64,000 nucleotides of DNA from Endozoicomonas sp. 4G (lineage in GTDB: Bacteria > Pseudomonadota > Gammaproteobacteria > Pseudomonadales > Endozoicomonadaceae). Positions 53,342 through 62,642 of the stretch are shown here, piece by piece (the stretch's first letter is position 1; each line of letters begins with the position of its first letter). The notes under the pieces are model-generated. The model did no database searches. It saw only the letters and a program-made list of their open reading frames with translations, and had not been told where the DNA came from. Location of the stretch: assembly GCF_023822025.1 (NCBI RefSeq), contig NZ_CP082909.1:1912001-1976000 (forward strand). The letters are read 5' to 3'. The translations under genes and the position numbers were made by a program.

Positions 53342-55201
53342 GTGTGCCGAGCATGTCACACAGCTTGGGGGTGAAAGTCCCCTGTCCAGCCAGATGAGGG
53401 CGAAGGACTAGTGAAGCACAAGGTTTGTATCGTGAGATGCAGGCTGAAGGCAGTGTGGAGCAAAACCGCGAGCCGACGAACAGAAATCAGATATGAGGCT
53501 GTTTGCGTGAGGACGAGTCAGCGTATGATGACGAAGTCCATACTCATCCGGACATTCAGGCAGTAGATCTGGCGGTTGTGCGGCGAAGGCGGTGTGACTT
53601 ACCTCGGGAGGTCTGTGTGGTGTCTGATATTTCGGACTGAGGTCATCGTAAGGTGACTTGACCGCCACACAGAAGTCAGCAGATGGCATAGTAGCTGGCG
53701 TATGTCAGTGAAGGCCTGAACGGTACAGAGTGGTGAGTAGTTTCTGTTATTCGATACACTGGACGCAGACAAATCCAGCAAACACTGGAACTCATGCCAA
53801 GTGGTCACGGCGGAACCGGAGGCTGCAAGGCTATGAGAGCTGAGGTCGTGTCGGTATCACAGGATTACGAAAGCCCGGCGGGTGGTACTAGACTGATGGA
53901 GCGTATCGCCAACCCCAATAATTTAACAAGAGCCTTTCAGCGAGTTAAACGCAATAAAGGCGCAGCAGGGATCGACCGTATGACAGTGGAAGGGTTGTAC
54001 ACCCATCTACAAGAACATGGTCATGAACTGCGACAATGTCTTTTGCAGGGAGAATGGCGTCCTGCTCCCGTAAGGCGAGTACTGATTCCCAAACCGGACG
54101 GAGGAGAAAGGCAGTTGGGTATACCAATCGCCTTAGACCGAATGGTGCAGCAAGCGATACAGCAAGTATTGCAGGCCGAGTGGGAACTAAGGTTCTCATC
54201 TTTCAGTTACGGGTTCAGGCCGAACCGGTCAGCTCATCAGGCGATTAATCAGGCTCAGTCGTATATCCGAGAAGGATATAACTGGGTTGTGGACATTGAC
54301 CTGTCGAAATTCTTCGATCGGGTTAACCATGATCGACTGATGGCAAAACTGGCAGTTCACACAGATGACAAGGATGTATTACGTTTAATTCGACGATTCC
54401 TACAGTCCGGAGTGATGGAGAACGGGCTGGTAAAACCGCAGACGGAAGGAGTGCCTCAGGGAGGGCCGCTCTCACCTGTGTTGTCTAACATCGTACTGGA
54501 TGAACTCGATAAAGAGTTAGAAAAGCGTGATTTACGATTTGTACGTTACGCTGATGACTGTCGGGTGTTTGTGCGAAGCAAGAAAGCAGGCGAGAGAGTG
54601 ATGGCAAGTTTGACTCGTTACATCGAAAGTAAGCTGAAGCTGAAAGTCAACGTTGCGAAAAGTGCAGTTGACAAGGCATGGAGGCGGGCGTTCCTGGGAT
54701 ACAGCTTTACCAGAGATGGCAGGAAGAAGCTGGCAGATAAAACCTGCAAGCGGTTCAGGGACAAGGTCAAACAACTAACCCGCAAAGGCGGGCGGTCACT
54801 GGAGCAGAGATTGGAGTCTCTGAATCGCTATTTACGGGGCTGGAAGAACTACTTTCGAGAAGTTGAAACCCGTTCGGAGTTTGAAAACTTTGACTGCTGG
54901 ATCAGGCGACGATTGAGAAGTTTGCTCTGGTATCAATGGAAGAAAAGTCCGAAGCGATATGCGGAGCTAAGAAGGCGAGGAGTCAGTGAAGAGCTGACGA
55001 GGCAGACAGTAGGATCGAGCAAAGGGTACTGGCGGATAAGCCGGAGTCCTGCGCTGCACTTAGCATTGCCGAATAGTTGGTTCGATGAATTAGGTTTGAT
55101 TAGATTATTGGCTGCTTAACTGACCGAAACGCCCAGTACGGACCCGTATGCTGGGTGTTGTGGGAGGAGCGTAGCTGTGAGGCTACGCCCTATCCCGATC
55201 T
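53342..55201 (+). mobile_element. Group IIC intron, copy 2
   Basis: Same length (1860 bp) and, as far as I compared, the same sequence as 40795-42654, starting GTGTGCCGAG and ending near GATCT. It lies between the isomerase gene (upstream of its start) and feoA. It may affect the isomerase promoter, which must now lie in the 50 bp before the intron or within it on the other strand. Confidence 0.88.
53833..55119 (+). CDS. ltrA: Group II intron reverse transcriptase/maturase, copy 2
   Basis: The translated product is identical to that of copy 1, with intact RT motifs (FVRYADDCRVF) and maturase domain and no endonuclease domain. The identity means a very recent retrotransposition or gene conversion. 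Frame open from 53794; start chosen as in copy 1. Confidence 0.93.
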   Translation: MRAEVVSVSQDYESPAGGTRLMERIANPNNLTRAFQRVKRNKGAAGIDRMTVEGLYTHLQEHGHELRQCLLQGEWRPAPVRRVLIPKPDGGERQLGIPIALDRMVQQAIQQVLQAEWELRFSSFSYGFRPNRSAHQAINQAQSYIREGYNWVVDIDLSKFFDRVNHDRLMAKLAVHTDDKDVLRLIRRFLQSGVMENGLVKPQTEGVPQGGPLSPVLSNIVLDELDKELEKRDLRFVRYADDCRVFVRSKKAGERVMASLTRYIESKLKLKVNVAKSAVDKAWRRAFLGYSFTRDGRKKLADKTCKRFRDKVKQLTRKGGRSLEQRLESLNRYLRGWKNYFREVETRSEFENFDCWIRRRLRSLLWYQWKKSPKRYAELRRRGVSEELTRQTVGSSKGYWRISRSPALHLALPNSWFDELGLIRLLAA

Positions 55202-55327
55202 CACCCAACAAACTATTACGTCACTTCAATGAGTCTGATGTGAACAATCTACGTTCATTCTGAACGGGCTTTGGTTGATCAGCGTCAATATTTCAGTAAT
55301 TACGATATTAATCATCCGTATTGTAAA

Positions 55328-55342
55328 TTGAAATTATTCTCA
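55328..55342. promoter_or_regulatory. Candidate Fur box upstream of feoABC
   Basis: TTGAAAT-T-ATTCTCA: the right half equals the consensus ATTCTCA and the left half keeps 4 of 7 bases of TGAGAAT. It lies about 150 bp before feoA in an AT-rich stretch. Iron repression of feo by Fur is well known; this site is a prediction. Confidence 0.5.
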
Positions 55343-55491
55343 TTTAGGCCTAATCTTTCCCCTGTTTTCCAATCTGTTGTTGTCGATTCATAAACTGCCT
55401 CAGGTTGCCTTTTTCACCACATCCCCGGATGTATCTGGAAGTACTCTTTATCCGACACTGCCTGTTTCGGTAGAAGAGTCAGGAGATTGCG

Positions 55492-55725
55492 ATGACCACC
55501 ACTCTGGAGGATCTTCGGACAGGAGATAAGGCTCAGATTTCTGCTTTCAGGGGAGCTGCCTCTGCTTATCGTCGTAAGCTTCTGGCCATGGGACTCACGC
55601 CCGGAACCTGCTTCAGAGTATGCAGGGTAGCGCCTTTGGGCGATCCTATTCAGCTTCAGGTTCGCGGATTTCAACTCAGTCTGCGTCGTCATGAAGCGGC
55701 AGTCATCGAAGTGATCCGCCAATGA
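55492..55725 (+). CDS. feoA: Ferrous iron transport protein A
   Basis: A 77-residue SH3-like protein needed for FeoB function. It has LEDLRTGDKAQISAF, YRRKLLAMGLTPGTCFRVCRVAPLGDPIQLQVRGFQLSLRR spread over residues 25-67, the typical LAMGLTPG turn and the final HEAAVIEV strand. AGGAG lies 6 bases before the ATG. Its stop overlaps the feoB start (ATGA). Confidence 0.96.
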   Translation: MTTTLEDLRTGDKAQISAFRGAASAYRRKLLAMGLTPGTCFRVCRVAPLGDPIQLQVRGFQLSLRRHEAAVIEVIRQ

Positions 55726-58076
55726 ATAAACATGTATTTGCGATTGTCGGCAACCCTAATTGCGGCAAAACTACCGTATTCAACAGTCTCACAGGTGCCA
55801 GTCAGCATGTCGGTAACTGGCCCGGTGTTACCGTAGAAAAGCGTGGTGGTTGCTATCAGCATAAAAATCAGTCCATTGAAGTGGTTGACCTGCCGGGTAC
55901 CTATTGCCTGGATGTGGTCAATGATCAGGTGTCGATGGATGAACGCATTGCCCGTGATTTTATTCTTGCCCGTGAAGCTCAGCTGATCGTCAACGTTGTC
56001 GATGCTGCCAATATTGAGCGTAACCTGTATCTGACCACGCAGCTGCTGGACATGGGTCTGCCCGTCATTGTTGTTCTCAATATGATGGATGTTGCCAGAG
56101 ACAAAGGTCTCAGGATCAATGCTGAAAAGCTGTCCAAACAGCTCAGTTGTCCTGTTCATACTATGGTGGCCGCCAGGGACAAAGGCACCGAAGGGCTTAA
56201 AGATCTTATTAATCAAAGCCTTCTTCATGGCATTGAGCCAGCTCAACCACAATCTCTGGGGACACATCTGGAGGAGGCTGTTGCTTTCCTGCAGGAGCCT
56301 TTTGCCAGTGAGCTTGAAGACCCCTCAACCGCACGCTGGGTAGCACTTAAATTATTGGAAGGTGAGGCTGATTTTGTCGGTCAGGTTGCTCAGGATTTAG
56401 TCGACAGAGCGACAGAGGCACGATCCCGGCTTGAAGCCGCCTACGATGCAGAGATGGATATCCTGGTGGCTAATGGTCGCTATGAAACCATCAGTCTCAT
56501 CGTACAGGATACCGTCAAAACGTCAGGTGCTGTGAGTCATAGTCTCACTGAGCGTATTGACAGCATTGTCCTGAATCGACTCATGGGTTTGCCGATTTTC
56601 TTCGGGATCATGTATCTGATGTTTATGTTCTCAGTGAACCTAGGCAGTACTTTTATAGATTTTTTCGACATTCTGTCAGGTACTGTTTTTGTCGATGGTG
56701 TCAGCCATCTGCTGGCAAGTATCGGTGCGCCGGGCTGGATTGATGCCCTGCTGGCAAAGGGGGTCGGTGGGGGTATTCAAACGGTCTCTACCTTTATACC
56801 GGTCATTGCGTTTCTGTTCCTGTTTCTCTCAGTACTGGAAGATTCAGGTTATATGGCCAGGGCCGCTTTTGTCATGGACAGGGCACTGCGTTTCCTGGGT
56901 CTGCCCGGAAAAGCCTTTGTGCCTATGCTGGTTGGGTTTGGTTGTAACGTACCGGCTATCATGGCGACCCGGACGCTGGAAAATCATCAGGACCGGATGT
57001 TGACCATGGCTATGGCTCCTTTTATGTCCTGCGGTGCCCGTCTTCCTGTTTATGCCTTGTTTGCTGCGGCCTTCTTTCCTGGTTTTGGTCAGAATGTAGT
57101 CTTTACACTTTATCTGACGGGGATTCTGGCTGCGGTCATGACGGGATTGATGTTGAAGAAATGTCTATTCAGTGGTGAAGTGACGCCATTTGTCATGGAG
57201 TTGCCTGACTATCACAGGCCATCGGTCAAGCATGTGCTGCTCAGAACCTGGACCCGACTGAAAGCATTCTTGTTCAGGGCAGGTAAAGCCATCGTCATCG
57301 TGGTGGTGATACTGAATACTCTGAACTCCCTGGGAACCGATGGCACTTTTGGTCATGAAGACACCCGGTCATCGGTGCTCAGTAAAATGGGTCAGACGAT
57401 CACACCTGCCTTTGCTCCCATGGGCATGTCTGAAGATAACTGGCCAGCCGCTGTCGGTCTGTTCACAGGTATTCTGGCTAAAGAGGCAGTGGTTGGCACG
57501 CTTAACTCTATGTACACCGCCATCGCCGATCAAGAGAATGGTGCCGTGGCTCAGGGCCATGACTTTGACTTTATGTCAGGTGTTAAGGAAGCTTTGGCCA
57601 CCATTCCTGCCAATCTTTCAGACGCTGTATCGTCGTTTGCCGACCCTCTTGGTCTGAGTGTGGGCGATTTGAGTGATCTTGAATCCGTAGCAAAAGATCA
57701 GGAAGTGACAGTCACCACCTTCGGTGTCATGCAAAGACTGTTCACCACTGATGCGGCTGTTGTCGCTTATCTCTTGATGATCCTGCTCTATACACCTTGT
57801 GTTGCCGCACTGGGTGCCATTTACCGGGAATCAGGTCTGCGCTGGACATGCTTTGTAGCAGGCTGGACTTTCTTTATGGGATATTCAGTGGCTACTCTCT
57901 ACTACCAGCTGTCCCGGATTAGTATTCAACCGGTAACAACATTGGGCTGGCTATCCACCATTACGGTAGCCATGGTCGTCATGTTTGCGCTGCTCAGGAG
58001 AGCAGGGCAGAGAATGGTATTTTCTTCCGGTGATATGCCGTCGGAAACAGCCGGAATCTCAAAAGGGTGTCATTGA
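55722..58076 (+). CDS. feoB: Ferrous iron transporter B
   Basis: Inner-membrane Fe(II) transporter, 784 residues. The cytosolic G domain has G1 GNPNCGKTTVFNSLTG, G3 DLPGTYCLD, and G4 VLNMMDVARDKG (NxxD). After the helical GDI domain, membrane segments include GLPIFFGIMYLMFMFSV, the Gate motif MLVGFGCNVPAIMATR and a second MAPFMSCGARLPVYALF. The C-terminal membrane part ends with WTFFMGYSVATLYYQL. It is part of feoABC, overlapping both neighbours. Confidence 0.98.
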   Translation: MNKHVFAIVGNPNCGKTTVFNSLTGASQHVGNWPGVTVEKRGGCYQHKNQSIEVVDLPGTYCLDVVNDQVSMDERIARDFILAREAQLIVNVVDAANIERNLYLTTQLLDMGLPVIVVLNMMDVARDKGLRINAEKLSKQLSCPVHTMVAARDKGTEGLKDLINQSLLHGIEPAQPQSLGTHLEEAVAFLQEPFASELEDPSTARWVALKLLEGEADFVGQVAQDLVDRATEARSRLEAAYDAEMDILVANGRYETISLIVQDTVKTSGAVSHSLTERIDSIVLNRLMGLPIFFGIMYLMFMFSVNLGSTFIDFFDILSGTVFVDGVSHLLASIGAPGWIDALLAKGVGGGIQTVSTFIPVIAFLFLFLSVLEDSGYMARAAFVMDRALRFLGLPGKAFVPMLVGFGCNVPAIMATRTLENHQDRMLTMAMAPFMSCGARLPVYALFAAAFFPGFGQNVVFTLYLTGILAAVMTGLMLKKCLFSGEVTPFVMELPDYHRPSVKHVLLRTWTRLKAFLFRAGKAIVIVVVILNTLNSLGTDGTFGHEDTRSSVLSKMGQTITPAFAPMGMSEDNWPAAVGLFTGILAKEAVVGTLNSMYTAIADQENGAVAQGHDFDFMSGVKEALATIPANLSDAVSSFADPLGLSVGDLSDLESVAKDQEVTVTTFGVMQRLFTTDAAVVAYLLMILLYTPCVAALGAIYRESGLRWTCFVAGWTFFMGYSVATLYYQLSRISIQPVTTLGWLSTITVAMVVMFALLRRAGQRMVFSSGDMPSETAGISKGCH

Positions 58077-58330
58077 TGTTGCTATCCATCAGAGACTTTC
58101 TGGCAGAAAAAGGGGTCTGCACCCTGGCCGAGGTGAGTCAGCATTTTCAAGTTGATCCTGAAGCCATGAAAGGCATGCTCGGTCATTGGGTCAGAAAGGG
58201 AAAGCTGGTTGAGGAACGGTCAGGCTGCAAACAAGGGTGTGTCAGTTGTAAACCTGAGCAGTTGATTGTCTATCGTTGGCTGAACCCGGACCAGTATGAC
58301 TTGATTCCTGTTTGCATTCACAGTGAGTAG
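58076..58330 (+). CDS. feoC: FeoC-like iron-responsive regulator
   Basis: An 84-residue winged-helix protein (IRDFLAEKGVCTLAEVSQHF, then MLGHWVRKGKLVEE). A Cys cluster CKQGCVSC with C-x3-C-x2-C spacing sits in the wing and could bind an Fe-S cluster, as in FeoC of enterics, although the C-terminal extension is longer here. The ATG at 58076 overlaps the feoB stop by one base (TGATG); the frame opens 9 bp earlier at a GTG. Confidence 0.88.
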   Translation: MLLSIRDFLAEKGVCTLAEVSQHFQVDPEAMKGMLGHWVRKGKLVEERSGCKQGCVSCKPEQLIVYRWLNPDQYDLIPVCIHSE

Positions 58331-58359
58331 CTTTTTATTCTTTACGGGCATTTTATTGG

Positions 58360-58899
58360 CTATGGGCATCTGTATCGATAAACCGGACTGCGATATAAAT
58401 CCTTGGCCTTGTTTATGCTCTCAGGCTCCCACCCCGGTAGCCTGAAGGTATGGCTGACGATGTAACAGCCTTTCTTAAGTTTCAGCTTGAATACTTTTGA
58501 TAATGTTTCCATGGCGCCCGGATAGAGATAGCACACCACCAGTCCGGCTTCTTCCCATTCATGTTGGAAAAAATCCTGTTGAAGGATGACTGCGTTTTTC
58601 AGGTGCAGGCAGCGTAATCGGCTGATCCAGCAGGGGAGGGGGGAGCGTTCAATGCCATAGATAACCTGGTCTGGATAGGTTTTTGCCAACACGGCTACCA
58701 GAGAGCCAAAACCAGAGCCCAGTTCATAAATATTGCCATCGACTTTTGCCGGCAGAGTTTCCAGCAGTTTTGCTCTTACCTTGCCAGAGGTAGGGGTTGG
58801 CGTGATGCCCAGTCGCAGACTCCAGAAGACAATTGTCGTTGTTATCAGCGTACCCGCACAAAGAGTCAGAATCAGAGGTAGGTGTTCAGCGTTTATCAT
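58360..58899 (-). CDS. Membrane-anchored class I methyltransferase
   Basis: A 179-residue protein with an N-terminal membrane helix (LPLILTLCAGTLITTTIVFWSL) and a SAM-binding Rossmann core: IYELGSGFGSLVAVLAK (motif I), VIYGIERSPLP (motif II) and LVVCYLYPGAMETLSK (motif IV). The small size and N-terminal helix fit a group of methyltransferases near feo and other loci in marine gammaproteobacteria; the substrate is unknown. It is convergent with feoC. Confidence 0.82.
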   Translation of the reverse strand: MINAEHLPLILTLCAGTLITTTIVFWSLRLGITPTPTSGKVRAKLLETLPAKVDGNIYELGSGFGSLVAVLAKTYPDQVIYGIERSPLPCWISRLRCLHLKNAVILQQDFFQHEWEEAGLVVCYLYPGAMETLSKVFKLKLKKGCYIVSHTFRLPGWEPESINKAKDLYRSPVYRYRCP

Positions 58900-59018
58900 T
58901 GTCTGAAAGAATTTTATAACTGATCAGGTTTTATATAGTGCGCTCTGGTGAGTGCTTTAATCAAGTTCACGGCTGTTTCCGGCTTTCAGTCAGGCGACTA
59001 CTGACCACTGCCTCACCA

Positions 59019-59093
59019 AAACCTCCGACCTCCCTCCAGATTTTGACTAACCTGATTTCCCAATAAACAGTTCAACAACTGGGAACTCAGGCC
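59019..59093 (+). promoter_or_regulatory. Conserved leader of zinc-finger gene 2
   Basis: The 75 bp before the TTG start are repeated almost exactly at 61106-61187 and, more diverged, at 63125-63205. They include TTTGACTAACCTGATT, CAATAAACA and GGGAACTCAGGCC directly before the start. TTGACT could be a -35 box, but the -10 is poor (TAAACA). Only the last ~25 bp are shared by zinc-finger gene 1. Confidence 0.6.
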
Positions 59094-61088
59094 TTGCTAT
59101 CCAAAAAAACAGTGATTTTGATCTTGGCCATTGCCTTTTCTGTGCATTACCCTAATGGCCACGCTCAGGAAAATAGTACGCCTCTGCTCTTCGTTCTGAC
59201 TGTCGGCAAGGCGCTTATCAACACCCCGGGCATATCGCATGTAGAAACTATTCTTCTCCCTTTTTTCCCAGTCCGGGATGCGCTACCGGAACTTGACTCT
59301 GTGGTTAAAGCTATCGCCACTGAGATACAGCAAAGCAACCATCAGCAACGTGAAATCATTGAAACAGCCAAACAAAAGAGGAGTCTGATGCTCTGTTGCT
59401 TTAGAGGTCATACAGTGCCTGAGGAACCGGAAGAAAAAAGTATTGAAGAAGAGGGCGAGACGGTTGAATGGTGGGAATTGAAGCAAGAACCCGAGGCGAA
59501 CAGCAGCGATATGCCACGAGTTTGCTTTGGTGATGACATCCTCTTAACTTCAGACACCCGCTATTGCTTTTCTCCTGATCCCGGCGTCCAAGCCAATGCT
59601 TACCATCGGGCAGCCTCTGATGATAGTGCCGACAGCGAAGACAGTGACACTGAAGACAGCGGCACCTCCGATGAAAGCAGCGACAACGGTTCAAACGAAG
59701 ACGAAACTGCGACCGAAACTCATGTTCATTGTGAAAACACGAGACTTGATCCTTTTCGGGCATTAATCGAATTCAGTCAGTATTGTTCGACTCTGAGACT
59801 GGAAATGATTCATCAGGAGTCCATTTCAGACGGTGAAATACCCGCTGAATCAGTGACAGAAGTAGACTCTGCTAACAACCTGGAAATCACCCCACCTGCT
59901 TACAGAGCTGACCACACGGATCACCTGAAAAAGCACAAACAGACCCACCTGCCTGCCGACCAAAGACTCAAAGTGCACCAGTGTGATCATGAGGGCTGCA
60001 ACTACAGTACCGGCTACACAAGCCATCTAAAAATGCACAAACAGACCCACCTGCCTGACGATCAGAGACCCAAGGTGCACCAGTGTGACCATGAGGGCTG
60101 TAACTACAGTACCGGCTACACAAGCCATTTGAACGTGCACAAAGTGACCCACCTGCCTGCCGACCAGAGACCCAAGCCGCACCAGTGTGACCATGAGGGC
60201 TGCAACTACAGCAGCGACCGGTTGGACAGTCTGAAAAGGCACGAACGGACCCACTTGCCTGCCAACCAAAAACCCAATATACCGAAAAGACCCAAAAGAC
60301 CGAATGTGCACCAGTGTGATCATGAGGGCTGCAACTACAGTACCGGCTACACGACCCATCTAAAAATGCACAAACAGACCCACCTGCCTGACGACCAGAG
60401 AGTCAAGGTGCACCAGTGTGACCATGAGGGCTGCAACTACAGCAGCGACCGGTTGGACAGTCTGAAAAAGCACAAACGGACCCACCTGCCTGCCGATCAG
60501 AGATCCAAAAAAGCCAGAGTGCACTACTGTGGCTATGAGGGCTGCAACCATAGCAGCGACCACCCAGGCAATCTGCAAAAGCACAAACGGACCCACCTGT
60601 ATGCCGATCAAAGAGTTAAGGTGCACCAGTGTGACTATGAGGGCTGCCAGTACATCACCGACCAGAAGTGCAATCTGAAAAAGCACAAACGAACCCACCT
60701 GCCTGCCGACCAGAGACCCAAGATGCACCGGTGTGACCATGAGGGCTGCCACTACAGCACCGACCGGACAGACCATCTGAAAACGCACAAACAGACCCAC
60801 CTGCCTGCCGACCAGAGACCCAGGATGCACCGGTGCGACCATGAGAGCTGCAACTACAGTGCCAACCACATGGGAAATCTGAACAAGCACAAACAGACCC
60901 ACCTGCCTGCCGACCAGAGGCCCAAGGTGCACCACTGTGACCATGAGGGCTGCAATTACAGCACCCATCGGGTGGGCGATCTGAACAAGCACAAAAATAT
61001 CCACCTGCCTGCCGACCAGAGACCCAAAAGAAAAGCGTATGACCAACCGCCATCTAACAAAAAAAGAAAGAAGGGTGATCAAGAGTGA
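59094..61088 (+). CDS. C2H2 zinc-finger array protein 2 (10 fingers, NLS-like tail)
   Basis: A 664-residue protein starting with TTG. Residues 1-25 (MLSKKTVILILAIAFSVHYP...HAQ) look like a signal peptide with a cut after HA. Next come a conserved N-terminal block (ELDSVVKAIATEIQQ, REIIETAKQKRSLMLCCFRGH), a LKQEP motif and a strongly acidic stretch (SADSEDSDTEDSGTSDESSD). After one finger lacking its Cys pair (about residue 270), ten complete C-x4-C-x12-H-x3-H fingers run to about residue 640, with consensus CDHEGCNYSTxxxxxLKxHKxTH. The tail KRKAYDQPPSNKKRKK is a bipartite NLS-like motif. Each finger is encoded by a ~102-bp DNA repeat. The nearest bacterial zinc-finger family (Ros/MucR) has one finger only. 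Host nuclear targeting is inferred. Confidence 0.87.
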   Translation: MLSKKTVILILAIAFSVHYPNGHAQENSTPLLFVLTVGKALINTPGISHVETILLPFFPVRDALPELDSVVKAIATEIQQSNHQQREIIETAKQKRSLMLCCFRGHTVPEEPEEKSIEEEGETVEWWELKQEPEANSSDMPRVCFGDDILLTSDTRYCFSPDPGVQANAYHRAASDDSADSEDSDTEDSGTSDESSDNGSNEDETATETHVHCENTRLDPFRALIEFSQYCSTLRLEMIHQESISDGEIPAESVTEVDSANNLEITPPAYRADHTDHLKKHKQTHLPADQRLKVHQCDHEGCNYSTGYTSHLKMHKQTHLPDDQRPKVHQCDHEGCNYSTGYTSHLNVHKVTHLPADQRPKPHQCDHEGCNYSSDRLDSLKRHERTHLPANQKPNIPKRPKRPNVHQCDHEGCNYSTGYTTHLKMHKQTHLPDDQRVKVHQCDHEGCNYSSDRLDSLKKHKRTHLPADQRSKKARVHYCGYEGCNHSSDHPGNLQKHKRTHLYADQRVKVHQCDYEGCQYITDQKCNLKKHKRTHLPADQRPKMHRCDHEGCHYSTDRTDHLKTHKQTHLPADQRPRMHRCDHESCNYSANHMGNLNKHKQTHLPADQRPKVHHCDHEGCNYSTHRVGDLNKHKNIHLPADQRPKRKAYDQPPSNKKRKKGDQE

Positions 61089-61105
61089 TCCGCCACCCAA
61101 CCCGT

Positions 61106-61187
61106 CTGAAAGAAACCTCCGACCTTTCTCCAGATTTTGACTAACCTGATTTTCCAATAAACAGTTCAACAACTGGGAACTCAGGCC
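61106..61187 (+). promoter_or_regulatory. Conserved leader of zinc-finger gene 3
   Basis: Near-identical to the leader before 59094, from AAACCTCCGACCT through the TTTGACTAACCTGATT segment to GGGAACTCAGGCC and TTG. This shows that the duplication unit included the leader as well as the gene. Confidence 0.6.
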
Positions 61188-62642
61188 TTGCTATCCAAAA
61201 AAACATTGATTTTGATCTTGGACATTGCCATTTCTGTGCATTGCTCTAATGACTACGCTCAGGAAAACAGGTTGCCTTTGCTCTTATCTCTGGCTGTCAG
61301 CAAGATGCTTATCCCGGTCCGGGATGTGCCAACAGAACTTGACTCTATTGCTAAAGCTATCGCCACTGAGATACAGCAAGGAGACAATCAGCAACGTGAA
61401 ATTATTGCAACGGCCAAACAAAGAGGGAGTCTGATGCTCTGTTGCTTTAGAGGTCATAAAGTGCCTGAGGAACAGCCAGACACTCGCTATTGCTTTCCTG
61501 CCACCGGGGTTTTTCCTGCCACCGGCGTTTCTCCTGACCCTGATGTCAAAGCTAAGGCTTACCGTCAGGCAGCCTCTGATGAAGGTTCTGAAAGTGAGGA
61601 CAGCGGCACCTCTGATGACAACAGCGATAAGGATTCAGACGAAGACGAAACGGATGTTCAATGTGTAAACACGGCACCTGATCCTTTTCAAGCACTCAAC
61701 GAAATGAGTCAGTATTGTGTGACTCTGAGACTGGGAATGATTAACGAGGCGTCCGTTTCAGACGGTGAAATAGCCACTGAGTCAGAGATAGAAGTGAACC
61801 TGCCTGCCGGCCAGAGACCCAAAAGACCCAAAAGACCCAAAGTGCACCAGTGTGACCATGAGGGCTGCAACTACGGCACCGGCTACACGAGTCATCTGAA
61901 AACGCACAAACAGACCCACCTGCCTGTCGACCAGAGAACCATAATGAAGCAATGTGACTATGAAGGCTGCAATTACAGAACCGTGCATACGGGACATCTG
62001 AACAAGCACAAACAGACCCACCTGCCTGCCGACGATAGACCCAAAAGACCCAAAGTGCACCACTGTGACCATGAGGGCTGCGACCACAGCACCCACTATG
62101 CCTGGTCTCTGAAAATGCACAAAAAGACCCACCTGCCAGCCGAGCAGAGATCGAAAGTGCACCAGTGTGACTATGAGGGCTGCAAATATAGCACCGATCA
62201 CCCCGGCAATCTGAAAGCACACAAACAGAGCCACCTGCCAGCCGAGCAGAGATCCAAAGTGCTCCAGTGTGACCATGAGGGGTGCAAGTACATAAGCCAG
62301 CAGCCGAGCTATCTGAAAAGGCACAAACAGATTCACCTGCTTGCCGGGCAGAGATCCAAAACGCACCAGTGTGACCATGAGGGCTGCGACTACAGCACCG
62401 GCTACGCGAGCGATCTGAAAAAGCACAAACAGATTCATCTGCCTGCTGACCATAGACCCAAAAGACCCAAGGTGCGTCAGTGTGACCATGAAGGCTGCGA
62501 CTACAGCACCAGCTATACGAGCCATTTGAAAAGGCACAAACAGACCCACCTGCCTGCCGACCAGAGAACCAAAAGACCCAAAAGAAAAGCGCATGACCAG
62601 CCGCCATCTAACCGGAAAAGAAAGAAGGGTGATAAAGAATGA
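61188..62642 (+). CDS. C2H2 zinc-finger array protein 3 (7 fingers, NLS-like tail)
   Basis: A 484-residue paralogue, TTG start, with the signal-like MLSKKTLILILDIAISVHCS (an Asp interrupts the hydrophobic core, so export may be weaker). It keeps the ELDSIAKAIATEIQQ and MLCCFRGH block and has a repeated ATGVFPATGVSPD segment and an acidic region (SDDNSDKDSDEDETD). Seven complete fingers follow from about residue 217, some separated by longer RPKRPK linkers. The tail is RPKRKAHDQPPSNRKRKK. Residues preceding the conserved Leu of each finger (the DNA-reading helix) differ between fingers and from copies 1 and 2, so the predicted targets differ. Confidence 0.87.
   Translation: MLSKKTLILILDIAISVHCSNDYAQENRLPLLLSLAVSKMLIPVRDVPTELDSIAKAIATEIQQGDNQQREIIATAKQRGSLMLCCFRGHKVPEEQPDTRYCFPATGVFPATGVSPDPDVKAKAYRQAASDEGSESEDSGTSDDNSDKDSDEDETDVQCVNTAPDPFQALNEMSQYCVTLRLGMINEASVSDGEIATESEIEVNLPAGQRPKRPKRPKVHQCDHEGCNYGTGYTSHLKTHKQTHLPVDQRTIMKQCDYEGCNYRTVHTGHLNKHKQTHLPADDRPKRPKVHHCDHEGCDHSTHYAWSLKMHKKTHLPAEQRSKVHQCDYEGCKYSTDHPGNLKAHKQSHLPAEQRSKVLQCDHEGCKYISQQPSYLKRHKQIHLLAGQRSKTHQCDHEGCDYSTGYASDLKKHKQIHLPADHRPKRPKVRQCDHEGCDYSTSYTSHLKRHKQTHLPADQRTKRPKRKAHDQPPSNRKRKKGDKE

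Noticed and set aside
59900-61030. Regular ~102-bp repeats that might suggest a CRISPR or satellite array
   Set aside because: No spacer structure; the repeats are in frame and encode zinc fingers.
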